Assembly: GCA_036768485.1 (NCBI GenBank)
Contig: JAVLUZ010000339.1
Span: 535,001 to 599,000, forward strand
Source: Mermis nigrescens
Taxonomy: Eukaryota > Nematoda > Enoplea > Mermithida > Mermithidae
Direction of reading: 5' to 3'
Length of the DNA: 64,000 bases
Shown: piece by piece, positions 47,391 to 59,300 of the stretch
Layout of the letters: each line of letters begins with the position of its first letter
How positions within the stretch are numbered: position 1 is the first letter of the stretch
The notes under the pieces: generated by a model
The model's database searches: none
Told to the model about the DNA's origin: nothing
What the model saw: only the letters and a program-made list of their open reading frames with translations
Translations under genes and position numbers: made by a program

Positions 47391-50300
47391 ATGGCCGCAG
47401 CCGCAGGAAACGAAATTAAATTGACTCCATCCGTCAGTTCTGAGTTTAATTTAACCCCAGCCATTCAGAAAAAGGGTGACGATTCAGCTATCGGATCGTT
47501 ACTTAGCACTGCATCGACAGATCAATTGCCTTGCAGTACTCTATCGGCGTCGAGTACAAGAGTTGATAGTTTTGCTGTGTTAAACCAGAATGATAAGACA
47601 TCGGATATCAAAAGCTTGACTAATCGTAAAATGAGCAGCGCGGACGATGAGATATTTGATCTGGCACGCCTTGATCTTAACGATGACCAATCATGGTACT
47701 CCTTTTTCTAAGTGTGAGGCTCGCCTGAGCATGTGATAATTGGGTGTTCATCGTGTGCAGAGAGATGGAGATCCTTTAACTAACTCAGTCGCACCCCCAT
47801 CCCCTTCCAATGACTGAGAGGTTTTACTCCCTGCCATGCCATTTGTAAGAAAAATTTGAAAATTTAGGTCATTTTAAGGTGTTTTTTTGTCATTTTTTAC
47901 CAAAAATTGAAGGTCATATACCCTCTTCTCCTCTGATTATCCCACTCTTCCTCCACTTTTTAGCTGTTACGTGTATGCTGTATGCATCTGACGCATCTGA
48001 CGGCTCAAAATTCTGGGTGGGAGTGGGTAGTTGGGGAGGCACAGCATGGTCGGTCTTGCGTTATAGTCTGGTCTTCGGTCACGGGTCAACTAGAAAGGTT
48101 TTCTTAGCTATAATGGTCGTAATATTGAATATAAATCACAAAACTCAAGATAGAGTAAAAAATTACTCTATCTAGCAGCTTCGGGCCAATTTTAAGCACT
48201 TTTGCAACAAAAGTCGATTTGTATGTTTTTTGGCATAAATTTTGCCTTATTTTGCCAAAAAAATTTCTTCTTTTGCCTAACTGGGAGACGATTCGACGAG
48301 ACCCGAACGCAACTCCCACATTCACGTTTGTCGATTTTATGGTGGAGAGGCGTATAAATGAGCAACCTTAGTCGGGTGTTGAAAATGGCAAAAAAACGCT
48401 TATGAAAAAAACATGATATTGTTTAATAGTTCGTTCAAGGAAATAAAAAATCTTGACCTTTGACCTGCTATCATTGTTGCATCTTATCATCCGCATCTTA
48501 CGTGTTTTTAACTATTCACGTTCAATTTTGAAATAGCTTGGCTGTCGAATGATCATTGGGTGAGGATTTGATTATTGCATGAAAATACTCTATTTAAAAT
48601 TCATAGGATTGATGAAAAATGAATAATGTCGCAGCATTTCGGTGCTTGTATAAAATTGGATCGTTCGGTTTTTTTGGCTTAAGCTAAATATACTGAATTA
48701 GCTTGGGTATGTATCTCCATAAATAATTTTTGACATCACTTGTTAAAAATTTTTCACAAGATTTTATTAAAAAACTTTAAATTATCCTCGCCGGTGGTAA
48801 AACAGGTTATGCGCTGCACCCGGTGAAGCGAGAACAAGTGATGATATATTGGACTGGCTATACAAAGATCTGAATAGGACTGATCTGAGGACGAGAAAGG
48901 CATTAGCAACCAGATTGGATCAAATTTTACACAGCAACAAAAGTATGATTTTTCTGAAATTATTTTATTAAAAAAGTTGTATCTTTTTTATGTACATGTA
49001 CAAGATCATTTAAAAGTCCTTGTACTAGGAAATTGCTAGGAGAATCAACTTTTGCATTTTTCTCATTTTGTATCGAAAATTGATTTATGTTTCAGTTTTT
49101 TATGCAGAGAAATTTGGGTTGTTTTTCGATTATTTAATTATTATGTATATTTACTTATTTATTGTTTTAACTGATGTAAGATATTTTTATTTGCGAAGAC
49201 GGTTACCAAAAATTTTAACATACTCTATCGCTAGAAATAACTATTTACCGTTACAAAGTTCTGAGTTTTTGCGCGCGTTCATACATTTAACGGTTAAAAA
49301 ATTTAGTAGGAGGATAGTCGGTCATTTTCAGGGGAGAGAAAGAAGTTAATGATCTTTTATTTTTGCAAAAAGAATTCGGGGGAATAAATGGGGGTCATAC
49401 GTGGGCAGCAAGAAAATTCTGGGGGTGCAAGATTTTTGAAGGTCAAAAAATGGCCTTTAAAAATGGTGGTATGGCGAAAAAACACCATTTTTCGACGTTT
49501 CTCATTAAGCACTATCCATTGGCATCAAAAAATTGCGAAAAAACGAAAAAAAATTTCAAAAATTGAATTCTGGGGGGTTATTTTGATCTCTGGGGGTATT
49601 TTAGTTTCTGGGGGTGCATACCCCCCCAAACCCCCCACGCCCAGGTGTGACGGGGGTGCATTTTGTTACAACTAATATTTCATTATGATCAATATCATTT
49701 ATTGTTTATTCCTTTGTATCTTCTATATTTATTGAAGTATTATTTTCATATTTATTATTTATTTTATTATTGTTGATTTTTTGTCAACTATTTTCTTATT
49801 ATTCTGTTGTTTATTATGCATTCAATGATTTATGTTCGTATTATTTTGACAATTTTGTCTTAGGAGACGCTCAACTATCCTCTTCATTACCGGATAGCCA
49901 TGATCGTTTCAGAACCGTTACTAAACGACAGTCCGACGAAGTTGCCTCCAGAACGTACAAAATTAATAAAATGGCCGGTACGGCGTCTTACTGAAGCATT
50001 TTTGTTTGTTTTTTTCAAATTTTTGTTTCAAATATTTTTAACATTTTTTCTTTTCTTTCAAAATTTATTTTTTATATTTTTTGAACAGCGATCGATAAAT
50101 CGACGAATGATAATTCGATTTTGAGAAAGTTATCGTACGACGATCAGTTAGAAAACGATCCCTACGCCAATAATACTACTAATAATTATAATAATAGTGA
50201 TATAACGTTGAGCGGTAAAAAATTGAGCTTACAATCGAAAACCCAGGGCAAAGAAGCTAACGCGGATATTGACGAAATTTGGTTCCTGGCCAACAAGCAA

Positions 50301-53300
50301 GAACAAGGTCATTGTTAAATTTTAATGCGAGTTATAGCAGTGTAAAGTCAGGAATTATATTTGCATGACTTTCATACATATAACAGGGGTTTCGGGAGTC
50401 ATTCCCACCCAAAATTGGTCTTCCTCATCCTCAAAGTCAAAATATTCTTGATCCTCTCCCCTGATTTTAGCAAAAACTTGCGTTTTTAGCCATTTTGAGG
50501 TATTTTTTGCCACTTTTTGGCCAAAATTGGAGTCAGTTACCCTCTCTTGAAAATGGTCGGTGTGGAGAACCCCACTTAAAATTCCGAGCCGTTACATTAT
50601 GATGATCTTCCATTTTCATCGATTTTTCTACTGAAAAATCGATCGAACTCTGGACAGACTACTAATTTGAATTTTCGCTGAAATTTAGCTTTTTTGGCTT
50701 TATTCGTTTAAAGCTTTTAAAACTATATTTAATTGAATTTCAATGTTTAACACTGTATATTTATTATGAGAAATAATTATTTAAGCAGTTTGCGCTTATC
50801 ATATTTGGATGTAACTTTTCTTGTTAAATTATCTGATTTTTCAGCTTATGAAGACTTAATTTAATGTCGATTCGTTTTTCCTCTTTTGCAATTTCTCGTC
50901 TAAAAATCAAGTTTAGTCTGTCACAATCACGGTTGTTTTTTGTATTCGGCAAAGATTTTTTGCGATGTACAAAGACTTTTGGGGACCGTTTTTGTACATG
51001 TACAAAGATTTTTTGGAAGACAAAAACTGCAAAAAAGGTTCGAAATTCGCAAAATTTTCGGCGCGCATCTTTATAATTTCAGAAATTGCATTTTGAAAGG
51101 AAAAATGCCAAATTTTTTGGCGCTTCGCGCCGTTTTGAGACGATTATTACTGATTTTTGCCCTCAGAAACCTAGAAATTGCTAAAATACGTAACCAAAAG
51201 TCGAACAACTCTGTTTTTGCCACACTAAAATCGCTACTGTACCATATTATCGTACCCAAAAATTTGTGTGTACGAAATGTACAAAGACTTTTAGGGACCA
51301 TCTTTGTACATGTACAAACGGACCTTGTACAAAAAAAAACACTGGTCACAATTCTTCAGATCCATGGGTTTTCGATTTTCTAACAAAATTGAACATAGCC
51401 CTCAAAAAGAAGCCCATAATCTAAATAAATTCAACTATTTATTTATGTATGTATGTGTACATATGTATCGATATTTTCCTAGATTTTACGATTTTCTAAT
51501 TTGTAACCTACTGACACTATTACAGATTTACGAAAATGTATGCAAGAAACTCAGTTATCGCATCATCAACGGCGAAAGGTTTCTTCCGATCATCCAGAAA
51601 TTTGTAAGTATGTACGTATACCTTTGCCTTGTTTTCGCGAATTCAAACGTTTTTGACTCCGCCCAATACCGGTGTCACGCCCGGTAGTGGGTATACATAA
51701 CCACGACATATTCATTATAGCGTGGGTCACTCCGCGTATTTACGTCTGTCGAGCCCCGTAATAATATTCATTTTGTAATATACTCCGCGTGTCTTTGTGC
51801 ACGTCAGTCGAGTTCAATCAATAATTTAGGTCAATATACTTCGACCACCTACCAGACTGACCATATGTTTGTTAAAGTCACTAGCTCGGACTGAGCTGTC
51901 TTGCGGATGGTGCAGCTGTATATATCGTCTGTGCGCACATGCATACAAAACCGTTGCTATTGGGCGAACCCAATAGCATTTATCAGCGCTGTCTCCTCAC
52001 TTAGCACTTAAACGTGCTGAGCTCGGACCGGTTCGCTTCAGTTGTCATGTCCCTTCAATATATGCGTTGAATTCCTGTTGTTTTGACGTGCGCATATAGC
52101 TTACAATAGTAGCGTGTCGCGTTTTCACCTGACACCGGGATGGCAATTTAATCCTAGGATAAAATACTTTAAACGAATTCGAAAAGCTTTAACCTTATTG
52201 TAGGATAGGATAGTTTGAACGCAGTTGTAAGACTTAACCTAATCGTTGGATAAAACAGTTTAAACGATGTTGCAATATACACCTGACCATGGGATAAAAC
52301 ACTTTAAACCAAGTTGCAAACTCTGAATGTTATGAAGTTGCAACGTTTGAGCCTAATCGTAGGATAGAACAGTTTAAACGAATTTGTGCAGCTTAAACCT
52401 AATCTTAGGTTAACACAGTACAAACAAAGTGAAAAAGTTAAAACCTAATGGAAGGATAAGACTGTTTAAACGAAAGTGCAGAGTTTAACCTGGTCATAGG
52501 GTAAAGCAGTTCAAACGAATTCGCAAAGCTTAACCCTAATCGTGGAATAAAACAGTTTAAACGAAGTTGCAAAGACTTTTCATTAAATTTTTAATCGCGG
52601 GCGATGGAATGTACTGATTTTTGAATGTGTCTATGTTTACTTTCCGACGTTTTATTTATGGAATCCGTGTGCAACGACTTGAAAAATTTAAGCTGTGATT
52701 TTTATCAATTTTGGGCATCTTTTTGAACTCTTCCTGAAAGTAGAAATGAAGAAACGTCCGTACACAGGGCTGTATATAACGGGGACGCCGGCGGCCCCCC
52801 CCTTGGCCGGAAAAAAATTTTTTGAGAGGTAAGGCAATGTATGGAAAGAGCATGTCGAAAAACGTGGTTTTTGCGAGTCATTTCGACGAATTTTCCGAGA
52901 TATAGACCAATTTATGTTGGATCCTTCCCCATCCCCCTTGGCCAGATACTGGATACGGGCCTGTATGTACATACATAAAAAACATTAAGGATTTAGCTTC
53001 AATCTTCGGCTAAAAGTCAGAGGAAAACAGTATGGTAAAAAATTTGCACTCTAAAGAACATATACATGTACAGCATGGGAATTCTGGGGGTAAGGCCCAA
53101 AAATTTTTTAAAAAGTTCCTTTTTGGGCTAAAAACCGATGAATACACGTCAAAAACACTGTTTTTTGGCGTTTCGGGCAATGCTCGTTCTTTCTAGCACA
53201 GTAAATGTAAAAAATTGAGAAAATTTGAAAAAAAATTGAGTAAATTGAACAAAATACGGTCAAAAAAATATGTGTATGGTGCGGAGCGCCGAAAATTTGA

Positions 53301-56300
53301 GATTTTTGAGCTAAAAATGGGCTAGAAACGTTCAAAAAGGCACACTTTTTACAACTTTCACCCACTTTAATCCATAATTCTAGGGGGTCGCAACCATTTT
53401 GCGGGGAGTCAGATGCCATTCTGAGGGGTCAACCCTCCCCCAAAGAAGACGTCTGCTAAAGAACCCATTTTTTACTTTCCATGCGATTTCTCTTCACGCG
53501 TATTCTCCTGCCTGTGGTTTTTAAGCTCGTTTATCGCGGCTACACTATGGCTAAGTATTCCACTACTTAGTTTGATTCAATATCCCCTCATCGTTCAAAT
53601 ACATTTCTCAAAAGAGTGCAATTTTAAAAACCCTGCCGTACCCAACTCTCTTTCACATGTATGCTTATAAGAAATTAATTATATATTTTATTAATTAAAT
53701 TTATTATAGCTCACAATGTTACGCTTCCGCCTCAGAGAACCCGTGATTATCACGCAACAGCGGCCAGGAGACCCGTTGTTGCTACTGCGAAACTGTCTGT
53801 TCCTAAGGTCGCGCCGTCGGTCAGCAAAAATAATGTCCTTAATCAAAAAGGTACCATAAGCATTAAGCACATTCGATACGGACTCTTTACCTTAATCTTA
53901 ATAAAAGTCGGCTTATTTCCTTACTGTATTATTGCTTTAATCATTTAATGCTTCCTAATATGTTTAGTTATTTATTGATGTATGTATTTTTAAAGTCAAT
54001 CGATAGTAGTCATACCTGGGCGTGGGCGGATTTGGGGGGCATGCATCCCCCTCCCCCAGAAACCAAAATAACCCCCAGAATTCAATTTTTGAAATTTTTT
54101 TGTTTTTTTCGCAATTTTTGATGCCAATGGATAGTGCTCGGTGAGAAACGTCGAAAAATGGTGTTTTTTCGCCATTTTATCATTTCTAAGGCCATTTTTT
54201 GACCTTTGAAAAAAGCTTGCCTACCCTCCTAGAACTTTGGTGCCGCCCACCTATGGTAGTAGTGTTTCTACCTCTGTAGTCTTAAATTTTTCTGTTTATT
54301 TCGCGAAATTTTTGTTGCTTTGTTCCGTTATGTAGTCAAATTTTAGCATTATGATTTTGCGGTCCCCAGTGTTTTTTATGTGTGCGAGGTGTCTTTTATG
54401 TACGTGTACAAACACGGTCCCCAAAACTCATTATACATCTTGCACTTGCGAATATTAGTTAATTGTAGTATGGCGCAGTAACACGGTCTTATAATAAAAG
54501 AAGATTTTGCTACCTTTATTAGTGTAGTTTAGCCAATTTATGGTATTCTGACTGTTAAAAATACAGAAATTTGGAAAACCTTTTAGAGACTTTAAATTTT
54601 AAATTTATTACATTATTAAACTTATAAGTGAAATTTCCAAAAACCTTTTAAATTTAAAGTATTTACTTTTAACACTTTTATGTTACAAAATTTTCTAGCA
54701 TTTTATCTTTTTTGTTCTTCCTTAAATCTGTTTGCTTCGGGAAAAAATATTTGTGAATTCAAAAAGTATGTATATTATGATGGTGAATATGATGATTATG
54801 CTATATGGTCATAATGTCCCAAGATCGAAAGTTCAAAGGGATAAAATTCGAAAATTTGGGACCGCCAAACTTAGGGTTATAGCCTACTCTGCAGGTCAAA
54901 TATGAAAAATGGCTAAAACATTATATATAACATGTTTTCAAACGAAAAACTGCATTTTAGAGTACAATTTGTCCAATTCTGAATAATTTCGTCACTCTTG
55001 TAAGGAAAGAATATAAAAATTCATTGAAAACTTTGACCTTTCAGATCATTTCAACTTCATTCTAGGTATTTCATTGATAAACAAAACAGAAATGTTCTCG
55101 TAGGCACGAAGCGCCGAAGAAATTTTGAGATCTTTGTTGCTTTTGTACTCAAAAATCATGCTGAAAAGCTTTGATGGCTCAAAGTAGGGATCGGACGAGG
55201 CCTCGGCCTCGGTAATCCTCGGTCTTTTTTGAGATCCCTCGGCCTCGACCGAGGGTCAGGTGAAAAATGGCCGAGGGACCGAGAGTTTTTCTAATTTTGC
55301 ATTTTTTGTGTGATACCGAAATAGCACAAATACAGTGAAAAGACGCATGTGCTACAAAAGACCCATTGCCTCAAATGTTATGCTAAGTCAATGCTGTAAT
55401 ATGCCAGCCTATAGACGGCAGAGACAAGACGCGTATGCTGATTAAAGGATTGTGTCTCAACAGCCCCCACCAGTCCCAACAGCCCCACCGTCCCAACAGC
55501 TACACCAAAAACCCTAACAGCCCCACCCGTCCCAACTGCCCCACCATCCTAACAGCCCCACCCAAATTCCAACAGCCCCACCAATCCCAGCAGCCCCACC
55601 AATCCCAGCAGCCCCACCAATAATCCCAACAGCCCCACCAGTCCCAAGAGCCACACCAATCCCAGCAGTTCTACCGTTCCAAGCAGTCCTACCGCTCCAA
55701 CAGTCGCACTGTCTTAACCAAACTACACATAGCGTGGGGGAGGGAACGTTTAGAGTTTAGTTCCCTCCCAACCCGAAATTCTGGGAATTCCCCAAATTAT
55801 AGTAGACCCCCCGAATTCTATTTTTAGCACATTTCTCGGTCACTTTACCCCACCAGACCCACAGCATTTGTTCGCTGCCAATGTTGGTTCCAACTGCCCC
55901 ACTGTTATAATCATGGATGCACAGCGCGACCGGTCTGGAGAAGGAGTTTTTAGCCAAAAATGACCTCAAAACTAGTATGAATGTTAAAACAGCGTAAAAC
56001 CTACGCTAATCCACATTTTCTGGCTATTTTGAAGCAGATTAGCGTGAAAGTTTTCATTTTCATTAAATTTTAACACTTATCTTTCCTTTTTTAACTAGAA
56101 CATTTTTCATTTTTTTCTGGCAGTCTAGACTAGGCCATAATGAGCAGGAATCTAATCCTGCAAGACGACTCGAATGAGGCAAAATCACGGATTGCGCAAA
56201 AATGCTGTAGCTTGAATTCTGGCGGGTCTACCAGTTTCTCAGGTAGAGTTATTCTGAAAATGTTAAGCTGCACGCTCGTGTATGGTCTTGATGAAATATA

Positions 56301-59300
56301 CGAAGTCGGAAAATAGTCAAAAAATATCTTGATCAAACGGAGCCCGTATAGGTTCTATGTTTATAAAGTACATTCGCCAAGCGCATTTCTCGTATAATAA
56401 CGACTTCAGTAATGGTGAGGCTGCTGGGATTACTGGTGGGGCTGTTGGAACGGTGGGGCTGTTGGGAAGGTGGGACTGTTTGAACGGTGGGGCTGTTGGG
56501 ACTGGTGGGGCTCTTGAGACATCACCGATTAAAGTTGGTACATTATGTGGGCGTTTTCCGTGTCCATGCATGCAAAACCTACTTAATGCATAAGCCCAAG
56601 TTGGGCATGGGTAGAAAATTCAAACGTTTTTCGCGATCGCGTTTTCGTTCCTTTTTTGTGAGCTGCATGGTGTATTATGCACATCGCATTTTGCTTCTCT
56701 TGCTCAGTGGAGCAGCCGAAAGTATGAGCATCTTTATAGAGAATTCAGCTCAGACAAAAACAAGACGGATTCTGCATTATGAACTCGATTAGCAATTTGT
56801 CACTACTGTGCCTGTCATTTGCATACCTAACGTTGAATAAAATTTAAATAATAGCTTGTTAGCTTTGAGCTATATTACACTAATCAAACCTATCGCTACT
56901 GTACCCACATCACATGGAGCATATATGTCCTATATTGTTTGTACTCATATACTCATATTATATCTATAACAAATCCTCGGCCCCTCGGCCTCGGCCGAGG
57001 TGAGGATTTCAAAGATCCTCGGCCGAGGGAAAAAAACCCTCGTCCGATCCCTAGCTCAAAGTCGTGTGAAAGTGATTCGAGTCTCGGACCCCGAGGGGCG
57101 GGGGCTAATACCCATACCTGGGCGTGGGGGGAGTTTGGGGGATATGCACCCCCCAGAAATCAAAATACCCCCCAGAAACCAAAATACCCCCCAGAATTAA
57201 ATTTTTGATTTTTTTTTGTTTTTTCGCAATTTTTCGATGCCAATGGATAGTGGTCGATGAGAAACATTGAAAAATTGTTTTTCCGCCATACCACCATTTT
57301 TAGGGCCATTCCTTGACCTTTGAAAAAATTATGCATCTCCCAGAGCTTTGGTGCCGCCCACCTATTGTAATACCCCCTCATCCCCTTCCCCCTACCATGG
57401 GAATGTGTGTATATGCTTATATGGTTTTGTGCTCATCAGACTTACACACCTATGTACTATCATTCGGTTTCCCTCAGATGTTTATCTGGCGTGTTTCTTG
57501 TCCAGACTCGTATACAGGATTTTATTCCAAGTGGGCTGAAAATTTTGAGGTTAAATATCTCGAGAAACATCGGGAGATAGGCAAAAATAAAGGCATTTTT
57601 TTAGTTAATATGTGCGAACTCTATACAATGATGAAGAGAAATTTCAAAACAATTTATAACATTTTTACTTTATTTCGAACTGAAATAAAAAATCTATTTT
57701 TAAACTATCTGTTCAACCGATTACACATCATTTAATCGACAAACAAATTTCTTAGCTTTTATTTTTTTATTTAACCTTTGTGGTTTGCAATGAATAACAA
57801 TACAGGAAATGAATAATTAGGCGCGAAGCGCCGAAAAAAATTTGACATGTTAAACATATACATATCTAACTCAAATTTGAGCGATTCGAACGGATAGAAT
57901 ACCGAAACTTCAAATAAACAATAAATAATTTAGCGTTTCCTAGCTTAAAAGTACCCAAAAGAAGCTGTTTTGACTGCGTTTTAGACCTACTATTTTTCCC
58001 TTGAAGCAACTCTTGCTTGAATCGTGAAAAAGCGTAAAACGACGTCTAAACGTATAATCTCAAATCATTTATTTTTCGAGCTGTTAATTGGTCCATCATT
58101 GGTGACCTTACATTTCGGGATATGTTCGCTGGGGGGGCAAAATAAAGTGCATTTCCTGACGTTGTCGAAGATGCACTTCGCATCAAGCTCATGAAATTCA
58201 AATTTTTCAAAAAAAATTTATCCCCTCTAATTTGGTATGAAAATGACGTTTTTTTTGACCGCGCTCGAAACAACCTTATGGAAAAGAATGAATTTATGGC
58301 GCTAAGCGTCAAAAATTTTGAGATCTCCCGGCAAAAAGGTGCCAATTTTCATTATTTTTTATGCAGGGCGGCCGCCCCGCCACGCGTACGTCCATGCTCA
58401 CAGGTCATTCCATCGCCCTTATTGTTATTTGTTTGAATGCAAATTTAAGCAAAAATATTTATGAACAATACACAAAATGCAACGAATTAAGTAGGTAAGT
58501 TTGAGAATTCGGCATTAAATTATAACAAAATTACTCATTTGAACCCCGCTTACCCCGCCCAAGGAAACTCGGTTACACTGTACATGTATATATGTAATTA
58601 TGTATATTGCATTATATTTCATTTTGTATTGTTCTATTTATGATGTATTTGACTCAGCGATCTTAAAGTTCTGTTTTATCGAAGAAATTGGCCTACAAAA
58701 AAGTATGCCAAATTTATTGGACGTTAACGCAAAGCCCGCCTTGACTGCCAGTTGTCATATAAATGGCCTGAATGCGTCTACGTATCGCAATCTCGACGCT
58801 TGTATGTCGTCGAGTATAAGCGAAAAGGGTTCCTACAGTAACATAAGCAACAATGGCATGCGGTGTACTGCGCCTTCTGTTACAGTAAACTATTTTTTTA
58901 AACTTTTTTCTCTCTTTTATACTTTTAATCCTCTAATTTGAGGAGATGCACATGCTGATATATTATGTACATAGGTTGCTTTGTTTCCCTGGACGTGCTT
59001 ATTTTTACTTTATTTCGCCTACGTTTTTAAGAATATATTTACTACATAACGTATTGTTAGCTCTGTGCTCGAAATCTTCATGGAATTTATACGTGACCTT
59101 TTCCGAATTGTGAATTTTTACATGGGATGGATAGGTCCTGTTGAGCACAGCCGAAGCTTTCTAGTTTTGAGATATGTCCGCTAGGCTTCTTTTTGCATAT
59201 ATTTCTATTATTATTATTATCATCATCATCATTATCATCACCAGACATCCAAAGCTTGAAAATTCTGGGGGGTTTGAAAACGAAATATTCTTGTAAAACG

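Larger units (their letters stand above)
54790..57410 (+). mobile_element. Family J element interrupted by V7 and a family A MITE
   Basis: The body from CCCAAGATCGAAAGTTCAAA to TTTGATGGCTCAAAG resumes at 57054 (GTCGTGTGAAAGTGATTCGA) and ends ATGGGAATGTGTG, colinear with 43370-43830. Confidence 0.7.

Noticed and set aside
52149..52580. Centromere-type satellite
   Set aside because: Only about nine units, inside an intron of an otherwise intact gene.
54790..57410. CRISPR-like array suspected from regular repeats here and at 8 kb
   Set aside because: Units are contiguous and degenerate, have no unique spacers, are inverted at element ends, and the DNA is animal.
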